Origin: Actinobacteria bacterium ATB1
Lineage (GTDB): Bacteria > Actinomycetota > Acidimicrobiia > UBA2766
Direction of reading: 5' to 3'
Assembly (NCBI GenBank): GCA_021404985.1
Contig: QWHP01000218.1
Coordinates: 1-5,494 of the forward strand
Length of the DNA: 5,494 nt
The notes under the pieces: generated by a model
Database searches by the model: none
The model's input: the letters and a program-made list of their open reading frames with translations, nothing else
What the model was told of the DNA's origin: nothing
Shown here: positions 1-5,494 of the stretch, in pieces
How positions within the stretch are numbered: the stretch's first letter is position 1
Layout of the letters: each line of letters starts with the position of its first letter
Made by a program: the position numbers and the translations under genes

Positions 1-360
1 GTTCTTCATCCCCGCGATGGGGTTCAGCTTCTCCAGCTTGGGCATCAGCGCCTTGAAGGCGAACAGGGCACCCACCTGGAGGAAGTCCATCATCCCCCCG
101 GCGAGCGCCGCCGAGAAGGCGATCGGAATGCACAGGGCGAAGAGCGTGGTGAGCGCGAGGAACATCAGCTCGCTGGTCGCCAGCCCGATCTCCCGAGGGT
201 GGCTGATGTTGTTGATGGCGAACCGGAAGAGGTGCGTCACCCTCGCCTCGAAGTCCGGCCAGGTGGCCTTCACCACCCCCATCGCCACCGCGAAGGCCAC
301 CACGCCCGAGAGGTCCTTCGACTTCCAGACGTTGCCCTCTTTGCGCGCGTCCTCGAGCTT
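1..360 (-). other. SctU/YscU/FlhB-like N-terminal membrane segment, in frame behind CtaG
   Basis: Residues 286-405 of the minus-strand frame match the start of the type III secretion export switch family (SctU/YscU, flagellar FlhB). The family opens with EKTE-PT-KKL-DAR-KG-V-KSK-L; here KLEDARKEGNVWKSKDLSG is visible at ~286-304. A first helix follows (~304-319), then a periplasmic-type loop, a second helix (~346-375), and the family's loop motif LQVGALF (379-385) with KPxLxKLNPIxGxK as KLEKLNPIAGMK (393-404). The first ~10 family residues (the TExPT part) are absent, replaced by the CtaG tail. The cytoplasmic autocleavage domain with its NPTH motif would lie beyond base 1 and cannot be assessed. 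Family membership is clear; I cannot separate the virulence from the flagellar branch. Such proteins are uncommon in the Actinobacteriota suggested by the rest of the window, so the segment may come from another genome through misassembly. Confidence 0.85.
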
Positions 361-1215
361 CGCCTTCTCCTCCTCGCTCCTCAACCATCGGCCTGCCACG
401 ACGAGGAGGGCACAGAGCGCGATCACTTCGCTTGGTGCCCACATGATGAAGGCCGCGAGGCGCTGGTCGGCGAGCGCATCGATCCCCCAGGCGGAGGCAA
501 CCTCGGCGTAGGTCGGATAGAGCGGCTCTGCCGCCGACGTCAGGACCATGCCGAGCAGTGCCATCAGCGGCATCGCCAGGAACACGTAGAGGATCCGAGC
601 AGGGTAAGCAAGCTTCCATCGGCTCGGGTCGACACCGAGCACCGGCCACCAGAAGAGGCAGGCCGTCACCAGGTAGAGCAGGTGCTCGAGCTCGTGGATC
701 GATTCGTTGCGCAGAGCCGCGTCGAACAGGGCCGTGAAATGGGAGCCCCAGAGCACGACGGCGAAGAGCGACCAGGCGACGATGGGGTTCGTCAGGACCG
801 TCACAGGCTTGCTGCGCAGGAAGGGCAGTAGGACTTGCCGTCGGAAGCCCGGTGAGGACGCCCGGATGGTGAGTGTGACCGGCGCTGCGGCCATCAGAAG
901 TGGTGCTGCCGCCATCGTCATTAACATGTGCTGTGCCATGTGCACCGAGAAGAGGGCGTTCTCGTACGCGCCGATCGGGCTCACGGCCGCGACCAAGAGC
1001 AGGCCGAGACCGACTCCGAAGGCCATCGATCGGCCTCGAGGCCATGGGTGGGATGGATGCTTGTCGCACGCCATCCGGACGCCGCGCGCGTAGAGGGCGG
1101 CCACGACCGCAATCCCGCCTACCGAGAGGACAGGCATCGACCACTCGCCCATCCATTCGAGTCCCTCGGGGCGGGAGACGGCGGAGAGGAGTCCTGGGAG
1201 CCTGGTGTCGAACAT
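1..1215 (-). CDS. ctaG: CtaG-family cytochrome c oxidase assembly protein, with an in-frame C-terminal SctU/FlhB-like extension (partial, runs off the window)
   Basis: I translated the reverse complement: ATG at 1215-1213, then 405 codons with no stop to base 1. Residues 1-285 are a full-length caa3_CtaG-type integral membrane protein. Family hallmarks seen are HMAQHM (H92, H96) after a helix at ~66-82, WGSHF (H159), HELEH (H174, H178), and the late stretch from YPTYAE (~233) through ADQRLAAFIMWAP (~249-260), then a final helix (~258-277) and a basic/acidic tail RWLRSEEEK. The histidines are plausible copper-handling residues, by family knowledge. CtaG proteins help assemble caa3/aa3 oxidases in the cytoplasmic membrane, which fits the divergent oxidase operon next door. 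From residue ~286 the sequence is no longer CtaG but matches an export-apparatus protein (separate entry). The start is chosen because no in-frame ATG, GTG or TTG lies in the ~100 bases upstream; a weak GGAA (1224-1221) sits 5 bases before it. The true C-terminus lies outside the window. CtaG identity is firm; integrity of the joint is not. Confidence 0.92.
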   Translation of the reverse strand, partial: MFDTRLPGLLSAVSRPEGLEWMGEWSMPVLSVGGIAVVAALYARGVRMACDKHPSHPWPRGRSMAFGVGLGLLLVAAVSPIGAYENALFSVHMAQHMLMTMAAAPLLMAAAPVTLTIRASSPGFRRQVLLPFLRSKPVTVLTNPIVAWSLFAVVLWGSHFTALFDAALRNESIHELEHLLYLVTACLFWWPVLGVDPSRWKLAYPARILYVFLAMPLMALLGMVLTSAAEPLYPTYAEVASAWGIDALADQRLAAFIMWAPSEVIALCALLVVAGRWLRSEEEKAKLEDARKEGNVWKSKDLSGVVAFAVAMGVVKATWPDFEARVTHLFRFAINNISHPREIGLATSELMFLALTTLFALCIPIAFSAALAGGMMDFLQVGALFAFKALMPKLEKLNPIAGMKN

Positions 1216-1228
1216 GGCATTTCCGTTT

Positions 1229-1261
1229 GCGAACCGCCGCCATTCGAAGATGGGGGTTCGC
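1229..1261. repeat. 7-bp inverted repeat in the ctaG leader
   Basis: GCGAACC (1229-1235) and GGTTCGC (1255-1261) are perfect inverted copies around a 19-base spacer. They end 14 bases before the ctaG start codon and could form a hairpin in its leader. Arms this short can arise by chance in such G+C-rich DNA. Confidence 0.3.
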
Positions 1262-1335
1262 TGCCCTTTGCTTTCGGTGTGGACGTGCCGGTCACGAGCT
1301 CGTTCCGACGGGCAGTTACTCCCCAAACCCCGGAC

Positions 1336-1379
1336 GGTGGCTGGCCTTGGCGGCCTGCGACCGTTTCACACCAGCCACC
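1336..1379. repeat. 9-bp perfect inverted repeat between ctaG and ctaC
   Basis: GGTGGCTGG (1336-1344) and CCAGCCACC (1371-1379) are exact reverse complements, separated by 26 bases. A smaller competing stem, GGCC/GGCC (1343-1346/1352-1355), overlaps the left arm. It is not at the end of any gene and has no T-run, so a terminator is unlikely. It may be a pair of binding half-sites or chance. Confidence 0.4.
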
Positions 1380-1437
1380 TAGGGACATCGTTCGACTTGG
1401 GCGGCTGCGGAGGGCTGCACTGTCAAGGGTTCCGGAC

Positions 1438-1459
1438 GTCGCGCGATTTCCCGCGCGAC
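1438..1459. promoter_or_regulatory. Operator-like palindrome upstream of ctaC
   Basis: GTCGCGCG (1438-1445) and CGCGCGAC (1452-1459) form a perfect 8-bp inverted repeat around a 6-base centre (ATTTCC). The 22-bp size suits a dimeric regulator, and the right arm ends 11 bases before the candidate -10 at 1471-1476, so a bound protein would cover the -35 region. The symmetry is seen; the operator role is inference, and no regulator gene is present in the window to pair with it. Confidence 0.4.
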
Positions 1460-1470
1460 CTGTTGCAGCG

Positions 1471-1476
1471 TACACT
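1471..1476 (+). promoter_or_regulatory. Candidate -10 element of the oxidase operon
   Basis: TACACT fits the TANNNT -10 pattern used by housekeeping sigma factors, about 68 bases before the ctaC start codon. No good -35 hexamer stands at the usual distance (the 1448-1453 region reads TTCCCG), as is common in high-G+C bacteria. A second possibility is TTGACG at 1487-1492 with a poor TAACCG at 1509-1514. Weak evidence. Confidence 0.3.
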
Positions 1477-1529
1477 ACGGCCCGACTTGACGACCTGTGT
1501 GCCTTCCGTAACCGACTGCCGAGATCGAC

Positions 1530-1534
1530 AAGGA
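1530..1534 (+). promoter_or_regulatory. Ribosome binding site that sets the ctaC start
   Basis: AAGGA lies 9 bases before ATG 1544. The same frame stays open upstream to an ATG at 1205, but only the start at 1544 has this site and puts a lipoprotein signal peptide at the N-terminus. Confidence 0.75.
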
Positions 1535-1543
1535 CGACGATCG

Positions 1544-2650
1544 ATGCCGCGTTCCAAGACCCGCCGCTCGCCCGTCGCGTACGGCTTGGGGATCCTGGGC
1601 CTCGCTGCTCTCCTCGCCGGATGCGGCGCCGGTCAGGTCGAGCCGGTCACCGAGCAGGGAAATGGCTTGCACGGCCTTTACCTCATCGTCTTCTGGATGG
1701 GCTTCGCCATCTTCGCGATCGTCGAGATCGCGATCTTCTACATGGCGATCCGCTACCGCCGGCGCAAGCAGGACGATGAGAGCCTGCCGCCCCAGATACA
1801 CGGCAACGACAAGCTCGAGATCCTCTGGACGACAATCCCTGCGATCATCGTCATCGTTCTCTTCGTGCTCTCCTGGATCCAGATCACGAATGTGCAGGAG
1901 GTCTCGGCAGATCCCGGCATGCGCGTCGAGGTCCAAGGCTTCCAGTGGCAGTGGACATTCTCATACCCGGATGAGACACTCTCCAACGGAGAGCCGGTCC
2001 AGGTGGCAGGTGTCCTCGGCGAGGCGCCGCCGACGTTGGTCGTCCCCGTGGACACCGTAATCCAGATGAGCCTGAAGTCCGAGGACGTGATCCATTCCTT
2101 CTACATACCGCAGGCCCTCTACAAGCTCGACGTCGTCCCCGGCCTCGACAACAAGTTCGACATCACCTTCGACGAGGTCGGGCGCTTCCGCGGGCAGTGC
2201 GCGGAGCTCTGTGGGCTCTCACACGCCCAGATGGTCTTCTTCGTCGAGGTGGTCACCCAGGACGACTTCCGGGCGTGGATGACAAAGACCCGGACGGCCG
2301 CCGAGAGGGAGGCGTCGGGGGGCGACAAGTGCAAGCCCGAGGGGACGAAAGTCGAGGTGGCCGCCAAGAACGTCAAGTTCGACAAGGAGTGCCTCGCAGC
2401 CCCGGCCGGCACGCCCTTCCAGATAGTGTTCGACAACCAGGAGGCTATCGACCACAACGTCGCCATCTACCAGTCCGAAGAAGCCCAGCCGGCCGGTGAG
2501 GCCGCCCTGTTCCAAGGGGAGATCTTCAAGGGTCCGAAGGAGGTCACCTACGACGTGGACCCCATACCTGCCGGCAAGTACTACTTCGTCTGCGATGTGC
2601 ACCCCACCGCGATGAAGGGGACCTTCAATATCGGCGAGCCGGAGGGCTGA
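1544..2650 (+). CDS. ctaC: Cytochrome c oxidase subunit II: lipoprotein with CuA domain and extra C-terminal blue-copper (cupredoxin) domain
   Basis: This 368-residue protein accepts electrons at the outer face of the membrane and passes them to subunit I. In order: a lipoprotein signal peptide with lipobox LLAGC (Cys27 would be lipidated); helix 1 (~43-68) and helix 2 (~94-113), forming the usual subunit II hairpin; the aromatic stretch GFQWQWTFSY (132-141); then the CuA domain with H184 and CAELCGLSHAQM (219-230), giving C219, E221, C223, H227 and M230, the complete binuclear CuA set. Unlike the classic ~250-residue protein it continues after ~250 with a linker and a second cupredoxin (~262-366). 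That domain carries H304 (DHN) and CDVHPTAM (C350, H353, M357), a full type 1 copper ligand set, plus C263 and C283 as a possible disulfide. No CxxCH heme motif is present, so this is not a caa3-type cytochrome c fusion. It starts the operon; ctaD follows after 4 bases. Confidence 0.97.
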   Translation: MPRSKTRRSPVAYGLGILGLAALLAGCGAGQVEPVTEQGNGLHGLYLIVFWMGFAIFAIVEIAIFYMAIRYRRRKQDDESLPPQIHGNDKLEILWTTIPAIIVIVLFVLSWIQITNVQEVSADPGMRVEVQGFQWQWTFSYPDETLSNGEPVQVAGVLGEAPPTLVVPVDTVIQMSLKSEDVIHSFYIPQALYKLDVVPGLDNKFDITFDEVGRFRGQCAELCGLSHAQMVFFVEVVTQDDFRAWMTKTRTAAEREASGGDKCKPEGTKVEVAAKNVKFDKECLAAPAGTPFQIVFDNQEAIDHNVAIYQSEEAQPAGEAALFQGEIFKGPKEVTYDVDPIPAGKYYFVCDVHPTAMKGTFNIGEPEG

Positions 2651-2654
2651 GAGC

Positions 2655-4361
2655 ATGGCGACCACCGAAGTCCGGCCCGACCTGACACCGAGCGGCGAGA
2701 TCCGCGTCATGTCACCGTATCGGGCGAAGTGGCTGGGCTGGTTCACGACCACCGACCACAAGCAGATCGCGAAGATGTACGCCGTGACCGCGTTCTTCTT
2801 CCTGCTCGTAGGCGGGACGATGGCCCTCATCATCCGCACCCAGCTCGCCGCGCCCGAGCAGACCCTGAGCCTGCCTGGACTGGAAGTCACCGAACAGGTC
2901 TACAACGAGCTCCTCACGATGCACGCGACCGTGATGGTGTTCCTGTTCCTCACTCCGATGCTCGCTGCGTTCGGGAATTATTTCGTCCCACTGCAGATCG
3001 GGGCAGCAGACATGGCCTTCCCGAGGGTGAACGCATTCTCGTACTGGATGGTCCCGATGGGTGGGATCGTGCTGTTCCTCTCCTACTTCACGGGAGGTCC
3101 GGCCGCCGCGGGATGGACGTCGTACTCGCCGCTCGCCGGACCCCAGTTCTCGCCCGGTAACGGTGTGAACCTCTGGATCGGAGCACTCGCGATACTCGGG
3201 ATCAGCTCGACACTCGGCGCGATCAACTTCATCGTGACGATCCTCAAGCTGCGCGCTCCCGGCATGACGATGCTGCGCATGCCCATCTTCTGCTGGAACA
3301 TGCTGATCCAGTCCATCCTGATCCTCTTCTCGTTCCCGGTCGTCACCGCCGGGCTGCTCCTCCTCTGGATCGACCGCAATCTGGGCGGGGCCTTCTTCGA
3401 TCCCGCCAACGGGGGGAACGTAATCCTCTACCAGCACATCTTCTGGTACTTCGGCCATCCCGAGGTGTACATCCTGATCCTGCCGCTCATGGGTGTGATA
3501 TCCGAGGTGATCCCGGTCTTCTCCCGCAAGCCCCTGTTCGGATACAAGGCGTTCGTCTACGCCACGCTGTCGATCGCGGCTCTCGGCACCGCCGTCTGGG
3601 CCCACCACATGTTCACGACCGGCGCGATAGACGTGAAGTTCTTTGCCGCCACGAGCTTCCTGATCTCGATCCCCACGGGCGTCAAGATGTTCAACTGGAC
3701 CGCCACCATGTACAAGGGGAAGATCTGGTGGAACTCATCGATGCTGCACGCGATCGGGTTCCTGTCGATGTTCCTCATCGGCGGCATAACCGGGATCTTC
3801 AACGCCACGGGCGCTATCGACTTCGCCATCCACGACACCTATTTCGTGGTGGGGCACTTCCACTACGTGCTCGTCTCGGCGGCGCTCTTCGCGATGTTCG
3901 CCGGCCTCTTCTACTGGTTCCCGAAGATGACCGGCCGTAAGCTCAGCGAGCGTCTCGGCATCGCACAGGTGATCATCCTCTTCATCGGTGTGAACATGAC
4001 GTTCTTCCCCCAGTTCGCCCTCGGACTTCAGGGCATGCCCCGTCGGATTCAGACTTATGCGGACGGGCTCGGCTGGGGTTGGTTGAACATGCTCTCGACC
4101 ACAGGGTCGTTCTTGGTCGGTACTGCTGTCCTCCTATTCGTCATCAACTTCTTCTGGTCGCGCAAGCGTGGTGAGATTGTCGGCGACAACCCCTGGGACG
4201 CCTACACGTTGGAGTGGGCGACCACCTCGCCGCCGCCGTACTACAACTTCGACGCTCTCCCCCCGATCCGCACCGAACGACCCGTCTTCGACACCAACCA
4301 TCCCGACGTCCTCGCGGAGGACGAGGAGTACGACCGGCGTGTCTCGAGCCACCCCCTCTAG
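2655..4361 (+). CDS. ctaD: Cytochrome c oxidase subunit I (aa3 type, A1 family)
   Basis: This 568-residue, about 12-helix catalytic subunit reduces O2 to water and pumps protons. Visible ligands are H90 and H403 for low-spin heme a, H401 for heme a3 (in GHFHYV), and H268, H317 and H318 for CuB. Y272 in GHPEVY is the tyrosine that cross-links to H268. E270 in the same motif, with N108, D119 and N126, marks a complete D channel; K344 (TGVKMFNW) marks the K channel. This pattern defines the A1 family and predicts a proton-pumping enzyme. H393-D394 (HDTYF) and R463-R464 match the magnesium/heme-propionate region. The N-terminal TTDHKQI (32-38) is also typical. The tail after ~500 is hydrophilic and ends near EDEEYDRR. 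Subunit III is not fused to it, as it is in some lineages. The start is supported by GGAGGG (2641-2646), inside the end of ctaC, 8 bases ahead. Nothing looks broken. Confidence 0.99.
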   Translation: MATTEVRPDLTPSGEIRVMSPYRAKWLGWFTTTDHKQIAKMYAVTAFFFLLVGGTMALIIRTQLAAPEQTLSLPGLEVTEQVYNELLTMHATVMVFLFLTPMLAAFGNYFVPLQIGAADMAFPRVNAFSYWMVPMGGIVLFLSYFTGGPAAAGWTSYSPLAGPQFSPGNGVNLWIGALAILGISSTLGAINFIVTILKLRAPGMTMLRMPIFCWNMLIQSILILFSFPVVTAGLLLLWIDRNLGGAFFDPANGGNVILYQHIFWYFGHPEVYILILPLMGVISEVIPVFSRKPLFGYKAFVYATLSIAALGTAVWAHHMFTTGAIDVKFFAATSFLISIPTGVKMFNWTATMYKGKIWWNSSMLHAIGFLSMFLIGGITGIFNATGAIDFAIHDTYFVVGHFHYVLVSAALFAMFAGLFYWFPKMTGRKLSERLGIAQVIILFIGVNMTFFPQFALGLQGMPRRIQTYADGLGWGWLNMLSTTGSFLVGTAVLLFVINFFWSRKRGEIVGDNPWDAYTLEWATTSPPPYYNFDALPPIRTERPVFDTNHPDVLAEDEEYDRRVSSHPL

Positions 4362-4382
4362 AACCCGTAGGAGAAAGCTGAC

Positions 4383-4988
4383 ATGACGGCGACGACCCTT
4401 GAGCGGGAGGACTGGAGCCTCCCAGAGGGACACGAGGACGAGGGCGGCATGAGCATGCCCGTGATGGGAACCGTGCTGTTCATCGCATCCGAGGTCATGT
4501 TCTTCGCCACCCTCTTCGGGACTTACTTCGCCTTGCGATCGGCAGCTTCGGAGTGGCCCCCGGCCGACATCGAGGAACTGTCGATCTTCATTCCGATCAT
4601 CCTCACGGCGATCCTCATAACCTCCTCTTTCAGCATGCACGGAGCCGTCTGGGGCGTACGGCGGGACAATCGGACCGTCTTCGTCTCATCCTTGGCGATC
4701 ACCGTCCTGTTGGGTGCCGTGTTCCTCGTCGGCGAGGTCTTCGACGCACTCGAAGCGGGGTTCGAGATCTCGACGGGCGCCTACGGGTCGATCTTCTTCA
4801 CGATCCTGGCGTTCCACGTCCTGCACGTGACAGGCGGGGTCGTGTTCCTGACCTACCTGCTGATCGGTGCGGCGAACGGCCGATTCAGCAGCCGCAACTA
4901 CCAGCAGGTGGAGTCGGCGTCGTACTACTGGCACTTCGTCGACGTCGTCTGGATCTTCGTCTTCACCACCCTCTACATCATCCAGTGA
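4383..4988 (+). CDS. ctaE: Cytochrome c oxidase subunit III (short, five-helix form)
   Basis: This 201-residue membrane protein contains no metal centre; in the family it stabilises subunit I and supports proton uptake during turnover. Its hydrophilic, acidic N-terminus (1-~25) is followed by five helices at about 27-52, 66-90, 98-120, 136-162 and 182-200. It therefore lacks the first two helices of the seven-helix mitochondrial/proteobacterial form, as usual in Gram-positive bacteria. Family marks are FIASEVMFFATLFGTYF (33-49) with the conserved buried glutamate E37, FHVLHVTGG (144-152), and YYWHFVDVVWIFVF (181-194) with H184 and D187. AGGAGA (4369-4374) lies 8 bases before ATG 4383. It begins 21 bases after ctaD and leads to ctaF after 29 bases, so it belongs to the same transcript. 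Confidence 0.97.
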   Translation: MTATTLEREDWSLPEGHEDEGGMSMPVMGTVLFIASEVMFFATLFGTYFALRSAASEWPPADIEELSIFIPIILTAILITSSFSMHGAVWGVRRDNRTVFVSSLAITVLLGAVFLVGEVFDALEAGFEISTGAYGSIFFTILAFHVLHVTGGVVFLTYLLIGAANGRFSSRNYQQVESASYYWHFVDVVWIFVFTTLYIIQ

Positions 4989-4999
4989 ACCACCCGATG

Positions 5000-5005
5000 A
5001 GGAGG
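5000..5005 (+). promoter_or_regulatory. Ribosome binding site of ctaF, widely spaced
   Basis: AGGAGG is a perfect Shine-Dalgarno core but sits 12 bases before ATG 5018, longer than the 8-9 bases used by the other genes of this operon. No better in-frame start lies between them, so 5018 is kept; translation may be somewhat lower than for the catalytic subunits. Confidence 0.65.
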
Positions 5006-5017
5006 CACTGAGCAGCC

Positions 5018-5494
5018 ATGAAGTTCACGGTCCGGCTCTTGGCGATATTCGGCGGCTTCCTGCTCGTCGTCGGAATCATCTTCACGTTCTTCAAGGCGGA
5101 CTCCTCCGGTATCGCCGGCTGGCTGTTGCTCCTCGCCAACGCGGCGTTCTTCTTCTTCATCGGGATCATGATCAAGGTCGCTCCCGCCATGGACTACATG
5201 CGGGAGAACCGGGAGTCGGCCGCCGACCGCGGCATGCCCAGTGAGGCCGAGAAGGAGATGCCGGCCCTTCCGCCGCCCCCAGCCGGAGTGCACATTCCCG
5301 GTCCGAGCTTCTGGCCTGCCCTGGTGGCCTTGGGCGCTCTGCTCGTCGGTGCCGGACTCGTGTTCCGCGAGGTCGAAGTCAACCTCTTCCTCGCCGTCGG
5401 TGTCGTGGTCCTCATCGTGGTCCTCGCGGGCTGGGCCCTCCAGGCCTGGAACGAGCGCGACGCGATCGTCGAGCACGAGGAAGAGCAAGAGCAC
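5018..5494 (+). CDS. ctaF: Cytochrome c oxidase subunit IV, actinobacterial type (partial, 3' end outside the window)
   Basis: The frame gives 159 residues to the window edge with no stop. Four helices are predicted from hydrophobicity at about 5-25, 33-53, 98-116 and 121-143. They form two hairpins joined by a charged, proline-rich linker (~57-95) that includes PALPPPPAG (82-90). The second hairpin opens with IPGPSFWPAL (93-102), typical of the small subunit IV that follows ctaE in actinobacterial aa3 oxidases, where it is a structural subunit of the membrane complex with no cofactor. The C-terminal tail is very acidic (VEHEEEQEH at the edge) and probably near its end, since the family is usually around 130-160 residues. 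Identification rests on position after ctaE, size, helix layout and this motif rather than on catalytic residues; a generic membrane protein is the alternative. Confidence 0.83.
   Translation, partial: MKFTVRLLAIFGGFLLVVGIIFTFFKADSSGIAGWLLLLANAAFFFFIGIMIKVAPAMDYMRENRESAADRGMPSEAEKEMPALPPPPAGVHIPGPSFWPALVALGALLVGAGLVFREVEVNLFLAVGVVVLIVVLAGWALQAWNERDAIVEHEEEQEH

Larger units (their letters stand above)
1216..1543. promoter_or_regulatory. Divergent ctaG-ctaC intergenic region
   Basis: These 328 bases separate two divergently read genes and hold no convincing coding sequence: frames that cross it are extensions or shadows of the flanking genes. It should contain promoters for both directions. 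Three perfect inverted repeats are visible: 7 bp arms at 1229-1235/1255-1261, 9 bp arms at 1336-1344/1371-1379, and 8 bp arms at 1438-1445/1452-1459. A TANNNT-type -10 candidate (1471-1476) faces ctaC. I saw no comparably good promoter facing ctaG and no tRNA or other RNA gene. Confidence 0.7.

Noticed and set aside
300..420. A frameshift or separate start for an independent SctU/FlhB gene downstream of ctaG.
   Set aside because: No stop codon separates the halves, and no start codon with a ribosome binding site precedes KLEDAR. The characteristic SctU/FlhB N-terminus is missing rather than present in another frame, so a simple frameshift does not explain the joint.
1336..1379. Rho-independent terminator.
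   Set aside because: The stem is short with a 26-base loop, no T-run follows on either strand, and no gene ends there.
1205..1543. Upstream extension of the subunit II frame starting at ATG 1205 (113 extra residues).
   Set aside because: It has no good ribosome binding site, reads as low-information Arg/Ser-rich sequence, crosses the divergent promoter region, and would bury the lipoprotein signal peptide inside the protein.
17..1779. Several plus-strand open frames at 17-511, 199-831, 707-1093, 900-1382 and 928-1779.
   Set aside because: They are Arg/Pro/His- or Ser/Ala-rich translations antisense to the CtaG frame or spanning the intergenic region. The minus strand gives a recognised membrane protein over the same bases.
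2290..2650. Subunit II C-terminal extension as a caa3-type cytochrome c domain.
   Set aside because: No CxxCH motif is present; the residues instead fit a type 1 copper cupredoxin.
2712..3608. A 298-codon minus-strand open frame opposite subunit I.
   Set aside because: Its composition (Asp/Glu/Arg/Gly-rich, no motif) is the usual antisense shadow of a high-G+C membrane protein gene, and subunit I on the plus strand is certain.
4134..5494. Minus-strand open frames opposite ctaD, ctaE and ctaF (4134-4640, 4686-4934, 4973-5494).
   Set aside because: They are acidic/His-rich shadows without motifs. The plus strand carries recognised oxidase subunits with ribosome binding sites.
1..5494. CRISPR array, tRNA/rRNA genes, insertion sequence ends or transposase.
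   Set aside because: No spaced direct repeats, no RNA gene fold, and no transposase-like frame or terminal repeat was found on either strand.

Overview
The window is a high-G+C stretch of bacterial DNA carrying an aa3-type (heme-copper, A1 family) cytochrome c oxidase operon. It is most like those of Actinobacteriota: subunit III is short (5 helices), a small four-helix subunit IV of actinobacterial type follows it, subunit II is a lipoprotein, and a CtaG assembly gene lies divergently next to the operon. The phylum is inferred from gene content and protein style; no taxonomic marker is present.

Layout. Positions 1-1215 (minus strand) hold one uninterrupted reading frame that leaves the window at base 1. 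Its first ~285 residues are a complete seven-helix CtaG (caa3-type oxidase assembly factor). Its last 120 residues instead match the N-terminal membrane part of the type III secretion/flagellar export switch protein family (SctU/YscU/FlhB). Positions 1216-1543 are a divergent intergenic region with three perfect inverted repeats and a possible promoter. On the plus strand follow ctaC (1544-2650, subunit II with an extra C-terminal blue-copper domain), ctaD (2655-4361, subunit I with all metal ligands and both proton channels), ctaE (4383-4988, subunit III) and ctaF (5018-5494, subunit IV, cut by the window end). Gaps are 4, 21 and 29 bases, each gene has a purine-rich ribosome binding site, and no terminator is seen between them, so they are most likely one transcript.

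How the genes work together. Subunit II takes electrons through its CuA centre and probably exchanges them with its own tethered cupredoxin. Subunit I passes them through heme a to the heme a3-CuB site, where oxygen is reduced and protons are pumped. Subunits III and IV stabilise the complex. CtaG-family proteins help assemble this class of oxidase, probably in copper delivery.

The two points most worth a second look are the in-frame CtaG::SctU/FlhB joint near base 360, which is either a remarkable fusion or a chimeric join close to the left edge, and the cupredoxin fused to subunit II in the place where caa3 oxidases carry a cytochrome c domain.
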